The position numbers and the translations under genes were made by a program. This document shows positions 22,001 to 31,308 of a DNA stretch of 64,000 nucleotides, one piece after another (position 1 is the stretch's first letter; every line of letters begins with the position of its first letter). Source of the DNA: Pythium myriotylum (taxonomy: Eukaryota > Oomycota > Peronosporomycetes > Pythiales > Pythiaceae); contig JALJCQ010000003.1 of NCBI GenBank assembly GCA_023091665.1, forward strand, positions 1,116,001 to 1,180,000, in the 5' to 3' direction. Below the pieces are notes generated by a model. The model worked only from the letters and a program-made list of their open reading frames with translations, was not told the origin of the DNA and searched no databases.

Positions 22001-24014
22001 CGTTTGCGGAGCTGGATGAGGCCGACGCATCCAAGTGCACTGCATCTTCTGCCGCTTCCCCCTCAGAGATGAGCTCGGTCCGTGGTTCCTTCGGTGGCAG
22101 CGAGTTCATCAATTCGTCGGCGCTGTTGAGTTCGTCATCACTCGCCTCATTTGGTGGATGTGTTGGTTGTACTTCCTCCTCGAATATCATCGTGCCAGTG
22201 TCACTCTCGTAGTCGTCATCGTTCATGTCCTCGTCTTCTTCCGAGCCATGTCTGGTGTCGCCTTCGAGTCCCGCACTACTATGGCCGTCTTCCTGAATCA
22301 TCCCTCCCAACTCGACACCTTCGTCTGCATTCTCGCCCACATGTGCATCTGCTCCTGGCTCTTCTCTCTCGCGTACTGCAGCGCTGTTGACATGATCTTC
22401 AGGCGTATCTTCCCGTGTTGGTGTCATCCTCGCATCGTAGTACACAGACTCGTCGTCACTACTATTCTGCATTACGGGGGGTGGTGAAACCCCCGCCTGA
22501 GCCGTCGGGTCGTCCACAGTGTTACCTCCGTCATCTTTAGTGAGGTCATCATCAGTCAGAGTGTTAACTTCGCCTTGACTGATATCTCTCAATGACAAGA
22601 GTTGACTGGCCAACTCGGCGTAACGCGTCGAGTCTGCGGCCGGCGCTCGAGGGAGTCCTTCAGTATCTCTTCCCACGGTCAGACCACCAGGAATCATGGA
22701 AGCGGCGGTAAACGTTCGTTCTTCTTCCTCGGCCAGATCGACTTCGTAACTTGGGGACGCCGCCGTATCTGCAGCAGGCGTGCCTGCAACCGAAGGCAGA
22801 CATTCGGGCTCTTCGTCGTGACGTGGCTCGTCTGGTTCGCTCTCAATAGCTTGCGACCCAGTACTTCTGCTGCGTCGGCGACTGATATTGCGCTCTTCTT
22901 CACCTTCAAAATCCCCCATATTCGTCCCGCCTGATTCTCGTCGATCTTTTTCACGCTTAGCTAGCAACATGTCCCATCGCCGTTGCGTGAACTGGGGCGA
23001 GATCTTCAATTGTTGGGCCACACCAAGGATAGCCTGAGCGACAGTCCGCCCTTTCTCCGATGCCGTTTCCACACTGTCAATCAGCGTGGCGTCCTCTTCT
23101 GCACCCCATCGATGGGACCGTCTCTTTTTGTCACTGTTCGCCCTCAACACATAGATCTGGGACTGGATGGCGGTCGCGGATCGCATCCGTTGGTTCGGCA
23201 AGTTGAGTGATTTCAGCTTCTGCTGTACTTCCCCGAGTTGATACCCCGGCACTAGCAAATTCTCGAGGAGTACTTTATTCTCCTCCGGCGTCCAATATTC
23301 CCGTCGCGAACTTGGTGGCACTCCCTCGGATCTCTCGTCGATTACTTCCATGTCTTCCTTCGTGAGCGTCCGGATGCGTTGGATGACTGCGGCCCTCTTC
23401 CTTACTGGCCATCCATGCTCTCTGACCCCGGCGTCGTATTCCGCCATGATCTGGTCGTTGGTTTTCCCAGCCTCCCTGGCCTCGAATAGACATCGCAGTT
23501 GATCGGGGGAATATTTGTAAGCCTTGTTGCGAGCACTAGCAGGTTTTCGACCTAAGCAAGCAGCCTTCGTTCGCGGCTCCCAGCCGGCCTCCTTCGCTAT
23601 TCGGTTGTACGTGGCAACACATTCGTCGAAGTTCTTCCCGCCTTTAGTCAATCGCGTGTAGATGTCCAGCCAAGTCTCCGCTTCCGCTTTCGTCCATCTT
23701 CGTGAAGGGATACCCGCCCTTGATCCACCAGTAAATCGCGCTTCAGCGGCAGCGTTCTTCGAGTCGTCATCCGAACTGTCATCACCTGCAACGGCCGTCA
23801 TTTCGAGGTCGTCGTTCCTGTCGTCATCAGTACCCCCGCCGAAAACCCCGGCGTTTGCGTGGTCTCGGGTTGGCCTCCTCGCTCTCGGACGACGTTCGCA
23901 GGTGTCTCGCTCGCCCTTTACCACCGCCCCGGTTTCTGACGTTTTCATCGATACGATCTCCCGTAGTGACTTCTCCTTCATTGTCATTCCTCTGTTCGTC
24001 TTGATTCGAATCAC
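19044..24014 (-). CDS. SANT/Myb-like plus UPF1-type SF1 helicase encoded inside Gypsy-B
   Basis: A 1656-residue frame lies between integrase and 3' LTR, in the sense orientation of Gypsy-B. Residues about 100-350 contain four Trp/aromatic-led SANT/Myb-like helical repeats (starting near R-R-W-T-K at 105, Y-K-Y-S-P at 166, Y-W-T-P-E-E at 240 and H-R-W-G-A-E-E at 301), which suggests DNA binding. Residues about 360-850 are acidic and disordered. The C-terminal third is a superfamily 1 helicase of the UPF1/ZNFX1 type: Walker A G-P-Y-G-C-G-K-T-T near 1180, motif II D-E-G-G-Q near 1313, T-P-Y-N-A-Q and S-S-Q-G-R-E-A-D near 1510-1535, and L-V-S-L-S-R-C-R-D near 1570. The frame is intact. The N terminus may extend further: the frame 24,141-23,827, one base out of phase, is compositionally more natural and could start in the present-day inverted spacer at 36,049. 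The role in retrotransposition is unknown. Confidence 0.85.
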   Translation of the reverse strand: MIRIKTNRGMTMKEKSLREIVSMKTSETGAVVKGERDTCERRPRARRPTRDHANAGVFGGGTDDDRNDDLEMTAVAGDDSSDDDSKNAAAEARFTGGSRAGIPSRRWTKAEAETWLDIYTRLTKGGKNFDECVATYNRIAKEAGWEPRTKAACLGRKPASARNKAYKYSPDQLRCLFEAREAGKTNDQIMAEYDAGVREHGWPVRKRAAVIQRIRTLTKEDMEVIDERSEGVPPSSRREYWTPEENKVLLENLLVPGYQLGEVQQKLKSLNLPNQRMRSATAIQSQIYVLRANSDKKRRSHRWGAEEDATLIDSVETASEKGRTVAQAILGVAQQLKISPQFTQRRWDMLLAKREKDRRESGGTNMGDFEGEEERNISRRRSRSTGSQAIESEPDEPRHDEEPECLPSVAGTPAADTAASPSYEVDLAEEEERTFTAASMIPGGLTVGRDTEGLPRAPAADSTRYAELASQLLSLRDISQGEVNTLTDDDLTKDDGGNTVDDPTAQAGVSPPPVMQNSSDDESVYYDARMTPTREDTPEDHVNSAAVREREEPGADAHVGENADEGVELGGMIQEDGHSSAGLEGDTRHGSEEDEDMNDDDYESDTGTMIFEEEVQPTHPPNEASDDELNSADELMNSLPPKEPRTELISEGEAAEDAVHLDASASSSSANEERRIEVSINESHEGRGGDERSSGVDEAPVSSATSDAVRQSPEEPEEGELMTGGAEEIGMAADATRSEKAALDADVVVQTPEPPLSTDTSEEQLSIALRTMGGPVEAPNTPEANSDSETEINEADYLTQQTLLLRVRTPRGRKAWQAIDARLIGRLREMVQNLPDSPLRGYIRTVDEVVAELNDAGLYRYVSVYRGLKPIHYTEDRRLLWAFGITLLIRGDVTLSFFLRELWGSASFGGCRDAHYCALKWDVSNAEYSHPGQCRHWEYVCHREVHVDGITTLNDYRLALLLATHLSAYSETTEHTMDKPAGGWKRYKVSIEGYGPMTETISGRQWKDATDIQHLKIMFGLVALVYVDDRKLREDFAVRLSSWDFGRLYLDEDDREGERAIAMRHDDRMYFLVGMEVKEIHDIEEVADVYGVRRRTLLWEPKGNILNYARRAQALHDVGDADMVKLMACREGSVSGAPHDEVARIFSKRHEWNDLFEPLDDDQRKVAVSAFASKGIILCRGPYGCGKTTTIATTIAILRRTRPEKRILVVSETNAAMDEDLARLIDKGWADADTVRRVGEMKPRMSKYRDYYQTALSQDLRERLWRERMDEASIHRQVAKFEQEDISGAKVVFTTLSHAGSPKLLREQFHIVINDEGGQTLEAALMQAIRTSTEAVIIIGDEYQLRGFSGLPEPIRDRFHPDDRRHKINWSLMHAIAHKYACCAYPSYPGITQKHEYRSHREITRLLNAFYPYELLPRARESEDYLKEMPLPPVTSSKPCFEDEPTRKVGRTRVMWYGAECELLRRPEVENKVEQYLVIDLLMRIRAEVKRREPREKKHVFVITPYNAQVRELRYQIRRSQGWLEGYLRVEVETTDSSQGREADIVIASMVRTSSLGFMRDYPARTLVSLSRCRDYLFILASWRAYRQDPNWQRLRERAEVLKIAYQRVEWETQAAEAAMDDNWTLKLIGDVSNARQYANVGSSALGLGAESAAEG

Positions 24015-24146
24015 TATGACTCAAGTCCTCGAGCTCGAGGTTCTCCGCCTGCCTTCGCCGCGCGTCTCTACTCCTTGCTCTCAACATCGTCGTTCGGAGT
24101 GCTGCGGCGCGCGCTGTGAGGGTCAACCGTGCCGTTCTTCGTTCTG

Positions 24147-24449
24147 TGTAACGGTCCACGACCGTTCACAGCACCTGCGCTTGAGGAAGCGTGAGCAGCC
24201 GCTCCGAGTCGACCCCTGTCCACGAGCGCCAAAGACTTGGCAAAAGGCGAACTGATTGTATTCAGATTATTCCCCTGGGGAATAATCCCCCCTATACCTG
24301 ATATCCCTGGCATCTAATACCCAGGGATATCCCCTACTGAATCTAATAAAAGAGAGTCACTACTTAGGGTAACTTTTCCCCTAAGTGGACCACACACGTT
24401 ATGTACCTACACAACCTAACCTACTTGTGTAACCTTGTACCCCGTTACA
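24147..24449 (-). repeat. Gypsy-A copy 1, 3' LTR
   Basis: This 303-bp LTR is preceded on the minus strand by a G-rich polypurine tract (24,462-24,450). It carries the C variant of the single LTR polymorphism (GGCATCT at 24,309-24,315). It contains strong palindromes, including GATTATTCCCC/GGGGAATAATC and a GATATCCCTG/CAGGGATATC stem. Confidence 0.95.
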
Positions 24450-24536
24450 CCACCCCCCACCCAAAATGAGGAACACCCTTGTCCCTAATTTAGGAACAGC
24501 CGTGTCCTAGAAAAGGAACACGAGCCTATTCCAGTA

Positions 24537-25024
24537 CGGAATTTCCGAGGACCCACACGGAAATGGGTACAGACTCATGGCGACCATGAGCGCGAAGTCG
24601 CGTGTCGATTTTTCGACAACGACTGACCGAGAGCCGCAGCGGCTTGGCGCTACACCTCGCTGCGTCATGAGACGCATGCAGACGTGCGCGCGGTCGCCAG
24701 CGACCACTGGATCATGACGATCCCCCAAAACTGGGCCATTATGCCGTCTGACGGCGGCAAGCCAAAATGGCATGGTCAGACGACCATTGCGAGGCGAGCA
24801 GAGCTCGCGGCAAGCCCAAACTTGGCACACACACTCAGTGCGATGGGTTCTTGCCTTGTGCAAGCGTACAGACCTGTACGATGCGAAATCGCAAACTTCG
24901 TCTCTTGACGGTGCCCAGAACTGGGTCCAGTCTAATACTGGAGACTGTGGTCGGTGGGTATCCACCGCGAGTACTACCAAGTACTCGAGAGGCTGGCTAG
25001 CCTCATCCAGCGACTCAACTGAGT
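24537..25024 (-). repeat. Hairpin array in the 3' region of Gypsy-A copy 1
   Basis: This is the exact reverse complement of 42,360-42,847. About 20 consecutive, mostly abutting perfect inverted repeats with 5-7-bp stems and 1-8-nt loops fill the stretch. See the copy 2 entry for positions. Open frames on both strands across it (for example 25,193-24,507) are explained by the self-complementarity rather than by coding. Confidence 0.85.
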
Positions 25025-25405
25025 GCGTGGAGTGCGGGGATACCCGTGGCAGTCGGACAACGACGTTGCCGGACAACTTCGTGTTGTCGGCCACACGCTC
25101 GGGCGTGATGGCTACACCGCAGAGAACTGCTCGGTGTAGCAACACCAAATTGAGCCAGCCACTCTGGCTTGGTGCGAGCGTTGTCCAACGCAACCGATGA
25201 GGTCGGTGGACGTTGTCGAAGCTTCGACTGCGCCGAACGCGGCGTTCTCGCCATCTTCATGGCCTTCTGCTTGGGTCTTGTACCCATGTCTACAATAGAC
25301 AGGGACAGTCGACTTGACTGAGACGGACCTTCCGTGTGCTCCACTGAGCGTCTTCCTTGAGGAACTTGAGACACTTCTCATCTTGATGGAGGTGGTCGGT
25401 CCCAC

Positions 25406-28400
25406 CTACTGGAACCATCCAGGATGATCATGTTCGCATGCGCGAACAAGATCAGAGCAATCTTGCCTGAGAACACTCTCATCGACCCAGGAGCTCTGGT
25501 TGCTTGGATATCCAAGCCACTTGACCAAGAGCTGGCGGACGCCATTGTGCACACGCACACTGTCGAGAGACTCGACGTGATAATGGCGTTCGCCATTCCT
25601 GTCGATCACAGGCAAAGGAGCGCGCACCGGTCGCAGCGCTTTCCTTCTGGTCTTGACACCAGTGTCGGGGACCCGACGTGCTCCTTCGGGTTCAGCAAAC
25701 GTAACCCGACGTCGTGTTGACGACGCTTTGGTCGCATTCGACGACCATGTCGAACTTCGACGGGCTTGAGCAAGCCGTACCGAGCGTCTTGGCGCTTCCC
25801 CGTGTGGACTAGCCACGCCACTTGCAGAACCCTGCACTGCGACAGATTCGCTAGAGGAATCATCCGTGACTGGCACGTTCTCGTGCGCGACTGTCGGTGG
25901 TTGCATATCGGCGGCAACTCCGCTTGGAATTGTTTCCGACGACTCTTCGTCCGATTCATCTCCATCAGGGCGGAGATACGGCTTGAGCAAGCCGACGTAG
26001 AACGTCGGGTGCGTCTGCAACCATGTTGGCAGATCGACCCTGTAGGAGTTTCCACTCCGCTTCAACACCTTGAACGGGCCGATATATCTCGGCAGCAGCT
26101 TCGAGCTGCCCAAGCTGGACACAGCATTCTGAGACAGGTTCTTCGTGCTGACAAGCACATAGTCGCCTGGCTTGAACACATGCGTGTTCTTCCGACCGTG
26201 CTTGTCGGCTTGTTCCTTCTGAACATCTTGGGCAGCTGCCATCGCGTCACGCACGCGGGTGATGACATTCACACGTGTCGACAAGAACTCGTCGATCTTG
26301 CGGCGCTCCGCCGACTTGGAAACACCTTCCAACTGGGAGGCAAGTAATTGCCGAGCCCCTCCCCCACCAGACTGGAAACTGCCCATGAGGCAGAGCGGCA
26401 ACGCTGGGTGCCTCAAACCGTTCACGAAGAACCGCGACAGACCTGTCGATGAATGAACAGAGTTGTTCATGGCGAACTCGACCATGACGAGAGTGTCGCT
26501 CCACGATGTGGGATTATCCCCACAGTACGAACGGAGGATATCCTCCACGACCCGGTTGGCCCGCTCGGTCTGGCCATCGGTCTCCGGATGATCCGTCGTC
26601 GACATGTCGAGCCTGGTGCCCAGGATCTGGAAGAGACCTTCCCAGAAATCACCAGTGAACCTGGGATCCCGATCCGATACGATTGAGTCGGGGAGACCGT
26701 GTAGTCGAAACACGATATCGACGAAAAGTCGAGCACAGTCAAGACCTGTGCAAGTATCCGAAACCGGAGCAAGATGCACCATCTTGGACAAACGGTCAAC
26801 AAAGACCAGCACACCATTGTGCCCAGCGGACGTCTTTGGCATTCCAAAGAAGAAGTCCATGCTCACTGAGCGCCAGCAGTCGCTGGGGACAGGCAAGCTC
26901 TGAAGCGGAGCCTGAGAGTGTGCACTTGGCTTCACTCGTTGACAGACGTCACACGTGCGGACATACCGCGACACCCACTTGTACATCTTGGGCCACCAAA
27001 ATCTTGGGCTGAGAAGCGCGTACGTCTTCTCACGGCCAAGATGGCCAGCACCAGGTGCGTCGTGAGCACCATACGCAATCACGTATCGCAGATCTTCGTC
27101 TGATGGGACGACTATGCGAGCTTCTTCGCTGTCCGAGACCTGATACTTCAGGAGACCGTCTTCGAACGTGTACCGATGGAGTCGGGCTCGAACACGAGGG
27201 GAGATAGACTTCTCCGAGTCTGACGACTTGAGAGCACGAATGATCTCCGCACACTGTGCATCGCCTTCGTAGGCGTCACGAATCAAGTCGTAGACATCAG
27301 AAGCAACTGATGTGAGATGGTTCATCTCGTAGTCGGGACGCCGAGAGAGTGCGTCCGCCAGCACGTTGAGCCGACCCGACTTGTACTCAACAGTAAAGTT
27401 GTATTCTGAAAAGAATGACAACCAGCGAGCCATTCGCGGCGACAAGTGCGGAGACTGTGTCGCTGTGCGTAGAGACGCATGGTCTGTGTAGGCCACGAAC
27501 GGCAACGCGCCGAGAAGGTGAACGCGGAACTTCACCAAGGCGTACTTCATCGCCAACAATTCCTTGTCGTGAACTGGATAGTTCTTCTCGGCCGCTTGGA
27601 GCTGGCGAGACTGATACGAGATGACTCTCTCGTGACCATCTTGGTCCTTCTGCAAAAGTGCACAGCCGATCGCATAGTCGGAGGCGTCACAGACGACGCT
27701 GTACGGGACGGAGTCGTCCGGCAACGCCAGGATCGGCGCTTGGAGAAGACTCTCCTTGATCTTCAGGAAGGCAGCTTCCGTGTCGTGAGACCACGACCAC
27801 TCAACGTCGTTCTTGAGCAGCTGAGTCAGCGGCCGAGCCATTTCGGCGTAGTTCTTCGTGAACCTGTGCAAGTAGTTGGCGAGACCCAACCACTTGCGTA
27901 GGTCCTTCACGGACCGTGGCGATGGCCACTCGGCAATTGCCTTCACCTTCTCGGGATCCGCCCGAACACCGTCGACTCCGACGAAACACCCAAGCACTGG
28001 GATCTCTTCGGCTCCGAAGATGCACTTATCCAAGTTGGCATAAAGCTTATGCTCCTCGAGGCATTCGAGCACTTGGCAGAGGTGATCCTCATGGAGCGCA
28101 TCCAAATCACGACCGGGCTCCGGCTTCGTGTGGACGTAGATGTCGTCGAAGTACGTCTGTGCGAACGCTCGCAGGGGACGGAACAGATGGGTCACCAAGC
28201 GATTGAACGTCGCTGGGGCGTTCGACAGCCCCTGTGGCATCACTAGCCACTCCCAGAGCATACCGCTCGGCGTACTGACGGCTGTCTTGGGGATATCCCC
28301 ACGCTCCATGAGCACTTGGTAATAACCGTCGACCAAGTCGAGAGAACTGAACTTCTTTGCGCCGGACATCCGGTGGATGATCACATCCTTCCGAGGGATC

Positions 28401-29977
28401 GGAGTGGACGCAGGAATCGTCTGCGCGTTCAACTTGTTGTACGCGTGGACAATCCTCCACTTGCCATTTGGCTTGCGCACACAGAACGTTGGTGCGCTGT
28501 GCGGCGAGACGCTCTCGCGCACCAGGCCAGCCTTGGCTTTCTTAGCAAAGAATTCATCAATGAAGTCCGATTGTTCGGCCGGCAGAGCCCACTGGCGAAC
28601 GGTCGCATAGCTCGAGCCAGGCTTGAGCTTGATCTCGTGGCGAACGCCACGATCAGGGGGAAGCCCCGCCGGCGGGTTCTTGCTGAGGCAAGTCTCCGCA
28701 AACCGCTTGACTAGCGGATAGAACCGATCCTTCGGATTCTTAAGGATGGCCGAACCACGGCGAGCGTCAAACTTCTGATGAAACTCAACGAGAACATCCT
28801 CGTCAATCACCGTCGAGGTGTTGAGTTGAGCGAGATCTCGCTCAGATCGGAGGATCACAACCTCAGCGATCTCACCAGCTTTGAGCTCGCGGACGAAATC
28901 GTCCATAGGGAGTTCCTCCAAGCTAGTCAGCTCAGAGAACTCTGGCAACGGTGCCATATCGACCGTGGACGGATCGATCGACGATCCCGTCATCACATCA
29001 ATGATGTACACGTCATGCGACGCGTCCGAGAGCGGGAGTGGCTCAGGCATGGGCTCGGTCATATCCGACGACCCTGAAAGCGGCTCGACCGCACGCGGAC
29101 ACGCGACAAGGGGACACATCCCCGAAGCATCTTCCATGCTGGTACTCGGAGGGGGCGGAGACAACTCGACGCCCTCTTCAACGCCGTACTCCACGGCAGA
29201 CGGCACGACCGTCTCCGGAACACCCGAGGTGTCCATGGCGTTCACTACGCCAATGAAGTAGGCACTTCCATCATCCTTGATGGGGCTCATCAGCCGGCGG
29301 ACGAAGGAGGGTTCATGACGCTCCTGAGCTCCGTTCCTGCCGGGAGACGTGCTCCCAATCGACTTGGTCCTCCAGTCGATCCACGGTTCGTGGCGCTCGA
29401 GCCACGGCATTCCGAGGATGAGGTCAAACCTCTCATCCATGTCGAGCACTGTAAAGCGCTCGACTGAGTCGAAATCGACAAACGCAATGCGTAGATCGAC
29501 CTCGATCTTCTTCGTCTCTTCGACGATGCCCGTCGCAAGACGCACCGAGACTCTTCCGAGATCTCGCTCACAAGCTCGAGCAAATAGAGAAGCATTCTCA
29601 GCAATACTTTGCTTGCGACCGTAGTTGCGCGTCGCACCAGAGTCGATTAAGACTCTGAAGGGACGTGCAAATCCCTTCACTTGAGCAGTGACGACGATGA
29701 GCTCGCCACTGACGCGCAGCTCATCAACTGCTGAGAAGAAATCTTCTTCCGGGGGCACCCCGCCTTGCGATACTGCCGAACTCGGCGTCGCGGGGCGAGG
29801 AGTAATCGCCCCAGTAGACTGCCCCGCGTCTACTGGGAACTGTCGTTTCCCTGCGACGTGGAAGCAGATCCACCTCGGTTTCCCGAGCGCCGCGGCCGAC
29901 CACGGCGGGCACGACCACCGCCCCTCTTGCGCGGACAATTCCGCTGGAAGTGACCGAACTTCCCACAAGTAGAACAC
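25406..29977 (-). CDS. Gypsy-A copy 1 Pol polyprotein
   Basis: The translation is identical to copy 2 Pol (37,407-41,978): aspartic protease (I-D-S-G-A-T near residue 112), reverse transcriptase with Y-F-D-D near 607, RNase H (V-C-D-A-S-D), integrase with H-H-C-C zinc-binding and D-D-E residues, and a C-terminal chromodomain-like segment (about 1465-1520). It has no ATG of its own and overlaps gag by 148 nt in the -1 frame, so it is expected to be made by -1 ribosomal frameshifting at GGGAAAC (29,851-29,845). Confidence 0.93.
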   Translation of the reverse strand: MFYLWEVRSLPAELSAQEGRWSCPPWSAAALGKPRWICFHVAGKRQFPVDAGQSTGAITPRPATPSSAVSQGGVPPEEDFFSAVDELRVSGELIVVTAQVKGFARPFRVLIDSGATRNYGRKQSIAENASLFARACERDLGRVSVRLATGIVEETKKIEVDLRIAFVDFDSVERFTVLDMDERFDLILGMPWLERHEPWIDWRTKSIGSTSPGRNGAQERHEPSFVRRLMSPIKDDGSAYFIGVVNAMDTSGVPETVVPSAVEYGVEEGVELSPPPPSTSMEDASGMCPLVACPRAVEPLSGSSDMTEPMPEPLPLSDASHDVYIIDVMTGSSIDPSTVDMAPLPEFSELTSLEELPMDDFVRELKAGEIAEVVILRSERDLAQLNTSTVIDEDVLVEFHQKFDARRGSAILKNPKDRFYPLVKRFAETCLSKNPPAGLPPDRGVRHEIKLKPGSSYATVRQWALPAEQSDFIDEFFAKKAKAGLVRESVSPHSAPTFCVRKPNGKWRIVHAYNKLNAQTIPASTPIPRKDVIIHRMSGAKKFSSLDLVDGYYQVLMERGDIPKTAVSTPSGMLWEWLVMPQGLSNAPATFNRLVTHLFRPLRAFAQTYFDDIYVHTKPEPGRDLDALHEDHLCQVLECLEEHKLYANLDKCIFGAEEIPVLGCFVGVDGVRADPEKVKAIAEWPSPRSVKDLRKWLGLANYLHRFTKNYAEMARPLTQLLKNDVEWSWSHDTEAAFLKIKESLLQAPILALPDDSVPYSVVCDASDYAIGCALLQKDQDGHERVISYQSRQLQAAEKNYPVHDKELLAMKYALVKFRVHLLGALPFVAYTDHASLRTATQSPHLSPRMARWLSFFSEYNFTVEYKSGRLNVLADALSRRPDYEMNHLTSVASDVYDLIRDAYEGDAQCAEIIRALKSSDSEKSISPRVRARLHRYTFEDGLLKYQVSDSEEARIVVPSDEDLRYVIAYGAHDAPGAGHLGREKTYALLSPRFWWPKMYKWVSRYVRTCDVCQRVKPSAHSQAPLQSLPVPSDCWRSVSMDFFFGMPKTSAGHNGVLVFVDRLSKMVHLAPVSDTCTGLDCARLFVDIVFRLHGLPDSIVSDRDPRFTGDFWEGLFQILGTRLDMSTTDHPETDGQTERANRVVEDILRSYCGDNPTSWSDTLVMVEFAMNNSVHSSTGLSRFFVNGLRHPALPLCLMGSFQSGGGGARQLLASQLEGVSKSAERRKIDEFLSTRVNVITRVRDAMAAAQDVQKEQADKHGRKNTHVFKPGDYVLVSTKNLSQNAVSSLGSSKLLPRYIGPFKVLKRSGNSYRVDLPTWLQTHPTFYVGLLKPYLRPDGDESDEESSETIPSGVAADMQPPTVAHENVPVTDDSSSESVAVQGSASGVASPHGEAPRRSVRLAQARRSSTWSSNATKASSTRRRVTFAEPEGARRVPDTGVKTRRKALRPVRAPLPVIDRNGERHYHVESLDSVRVHNGVRQLLVKWLGYPSNQSSWVDESVLRQDCSDLVRACEHDHPGWFQ
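29810..29851 (-). promoter_or_regulatory. -1 ribosomal frameshift signal of Gypsy-A (copy 1)
   Basis: Inverse copy of 37,533-37,574: GGGAAAC at 29,851-29,845, then a 7-nt spacer and a 10-bp stem-loop. Confidence 0.85.
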
Positions 29978-30966
29978 TTGATGTGAAGAGCCTTCACGTC
30001 GATCGCACGCAAGTCGACCGTGCTGAGATCGACTCCACTGAGGTCGATAACGCTCAGGTCCATCGGTTCGACGACCGGTGGTGGAACCGGCGTGACCGGA
30101 GGCGGCGCTGCCGGACTCGCGGATAAACCGCGCGAGAGACGCTGAACGTAGTCCTCTCGCAGCGCGGCGACGAACGCGTCTTCTAGGAGCATGGGCTCCT
30201 CGCGGAAAACCGCAGCCTTCTCAGGACCGGGATCCATCCCTTCCATGAACGTCGTCAGCATGACGTCTTCTGCGAGCGCATTCGCAGCCATGTTGGCACG
30301 GAGTTGACGTAACTCCTGCACATACGTGTGCAGCTCGCGGCCACCTTGCCGACAAGCGAGGAACGCAGCTCGCTGACGATGCGCCACATTTGGCGGTTGA
30401 AACATCGACTTCATCGCCTTGGCAAGCGTTGCCCAGTCGGAAAAACATCCGGGATGCGACGTCTCGCACGTGAGGGCCCAGATCTTCGCCCGGCCCGTCA
30501 TGTTCGAGATCGCAAAGGCGATCTTCTGCCGTTCATCACGGATGCAGCCGGCTGCTGTGGCGAGCTCGATCTCGCGTTGCCAGAAGGCAAGATTGTCGCT
30601 TTCTTCACCCGAATACGGGGACACCGTAACCTTCACGGCCTTCGGACGTTCCGGAGGTGCCGGCGACGGCACATACGTAACCGTCGGCGGCACCTGAGCT
30701 GGCTGAGTAGCCTGAGTCGCAGATATGCGGGACGTCACGACGTCGAGAAGATACTTCTCGAGAGCTGTCTCGTAGTCGTGAAAACGCGCGACATGGGCGA
30801 GGACTTCGCCAGAGCCGCGTCGGAGCAGCTCGATGACACTTGCACGGCCATTGATGGCCTCCATCTTCTGGAGATAGCCCCACTGGGTCTCATCCAGGTA
30901 CGGATGGTCTTGACGCGACAGCGTCGGATGGCTTGACGCCATCACGAAGTCGGAAGCTTCGGACAT
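29830..30966 (-). CDS. Gypsy-A copy 1 Gag
   Basis: The 378-residue Gag is identical to that of copy 2 (36,418-37,554). It has a central Gag helical domain (about 125-270), a Pro-rich linker, an Asp/Leu/Ser repeat (V-I-D-L-S-type, about 300-325), one zinc knuckle (C-S-T-C-G-K-F-G-H-F-Q-R-N-C, about 331-344) and a basic Arg/Gly tail. It assembles the particle and packages RNA. Confidence 0.92.
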   Translation of the reverse strand: MSEASDFVMASSHPTLSRQDHPYLDETQWGYLQKMEAINGRASVIELLRRGSGEVLAHVARFHDYETALEKYLLDVVTSRISATQATQPAQVPPTVTYVPSPAPPERPKAVKVTVSPYSGEESDNLAFWQREIELATAAGCIRDERQKIAFAISNMTGRAKIWALTCETSHPGCFSDWATLAKAMKSMFQPPNVAHRQRAAFLACRQGGRELHTYVQELRQLRANMAANALAEDVMLTTFMEGMDPGPEKAAVFREEPMLLEDAFVAALREDYVQRLSRGLSASPAAPPPVTPVPPPVVEPMDLSVIDLSGVDLSTVDLRAIDVKALHIKCSTCGKFGHFQRNCPRKRGGGRARRGRPRRSGNRGGSASTSQGNDSSQ

Positions 30967-31005
30967 AACGATGTCGGCGTCGGATTGACGACAAGTGCTA
31001 CCAAG

Positions 31006-31308
31006 TGTAACGGTCCACGACCGTTCACAGCACCTGCGCTTGAGGAAGCGTGAGCAGCCGCTCCGAGTCGACCCCTGTCCACGAGCGCCAAAGACTTGGC
31101 AAAAGGCGAACTGATTGTATTCAGATTATTCCCCTGGGGAATAATCCCCCCTATACCTGATATCCCTGGTATCTAATACCCAGGGATATCCCCTACTGAA
31201 TCTAATAAAAGAGAGTCACTACTTAGGGTAACTTTTCCCCTAAGTGGACCACACACGTTATGTACCTACACAACCTAACCTACTTGTGTAACCTTGTACC
31301 CCGTTACA
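31006..31308 (-). repeat. Gypsy-A copy 1, 5' LTR
   Basis: This 303-bp LTR is identical by eye to 24,147-24,449 except for T instead of C in GGTATCT (31,150-31,156). The primer-binding site T-G-G-T-A-G-C-A-C-T-T-G follows on the minus strand two bases inside the LTR end (from 31,003 downwards). Confidence 0.95.

Larger units (their letters stand above)
24147..31308 (-). mobile_element. Gypsy-A copy 1: full-length Ty3/Gypsy chromovirus-type element
   Basis: This 7,162-bp element on the minus strand has 303-bp LTRs at both ends (24,147-24,449 and 31,006-31,308, TG...CA), gag at 30,966-29,830, pol at 29,977-25,406 and a 3' region of about 960 bp. It is base-for-base the same length as copy 2, and the gag and pol translations are identical, so at least one copy is very young. 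The flanking five bases are TTCTG on the left (24,142-24,146) and GCTAG on the right (31,309-31,313). They do not match each other but match the flanks of copy 2 in inverse, as described under the inversion. Confidence 0.95.
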
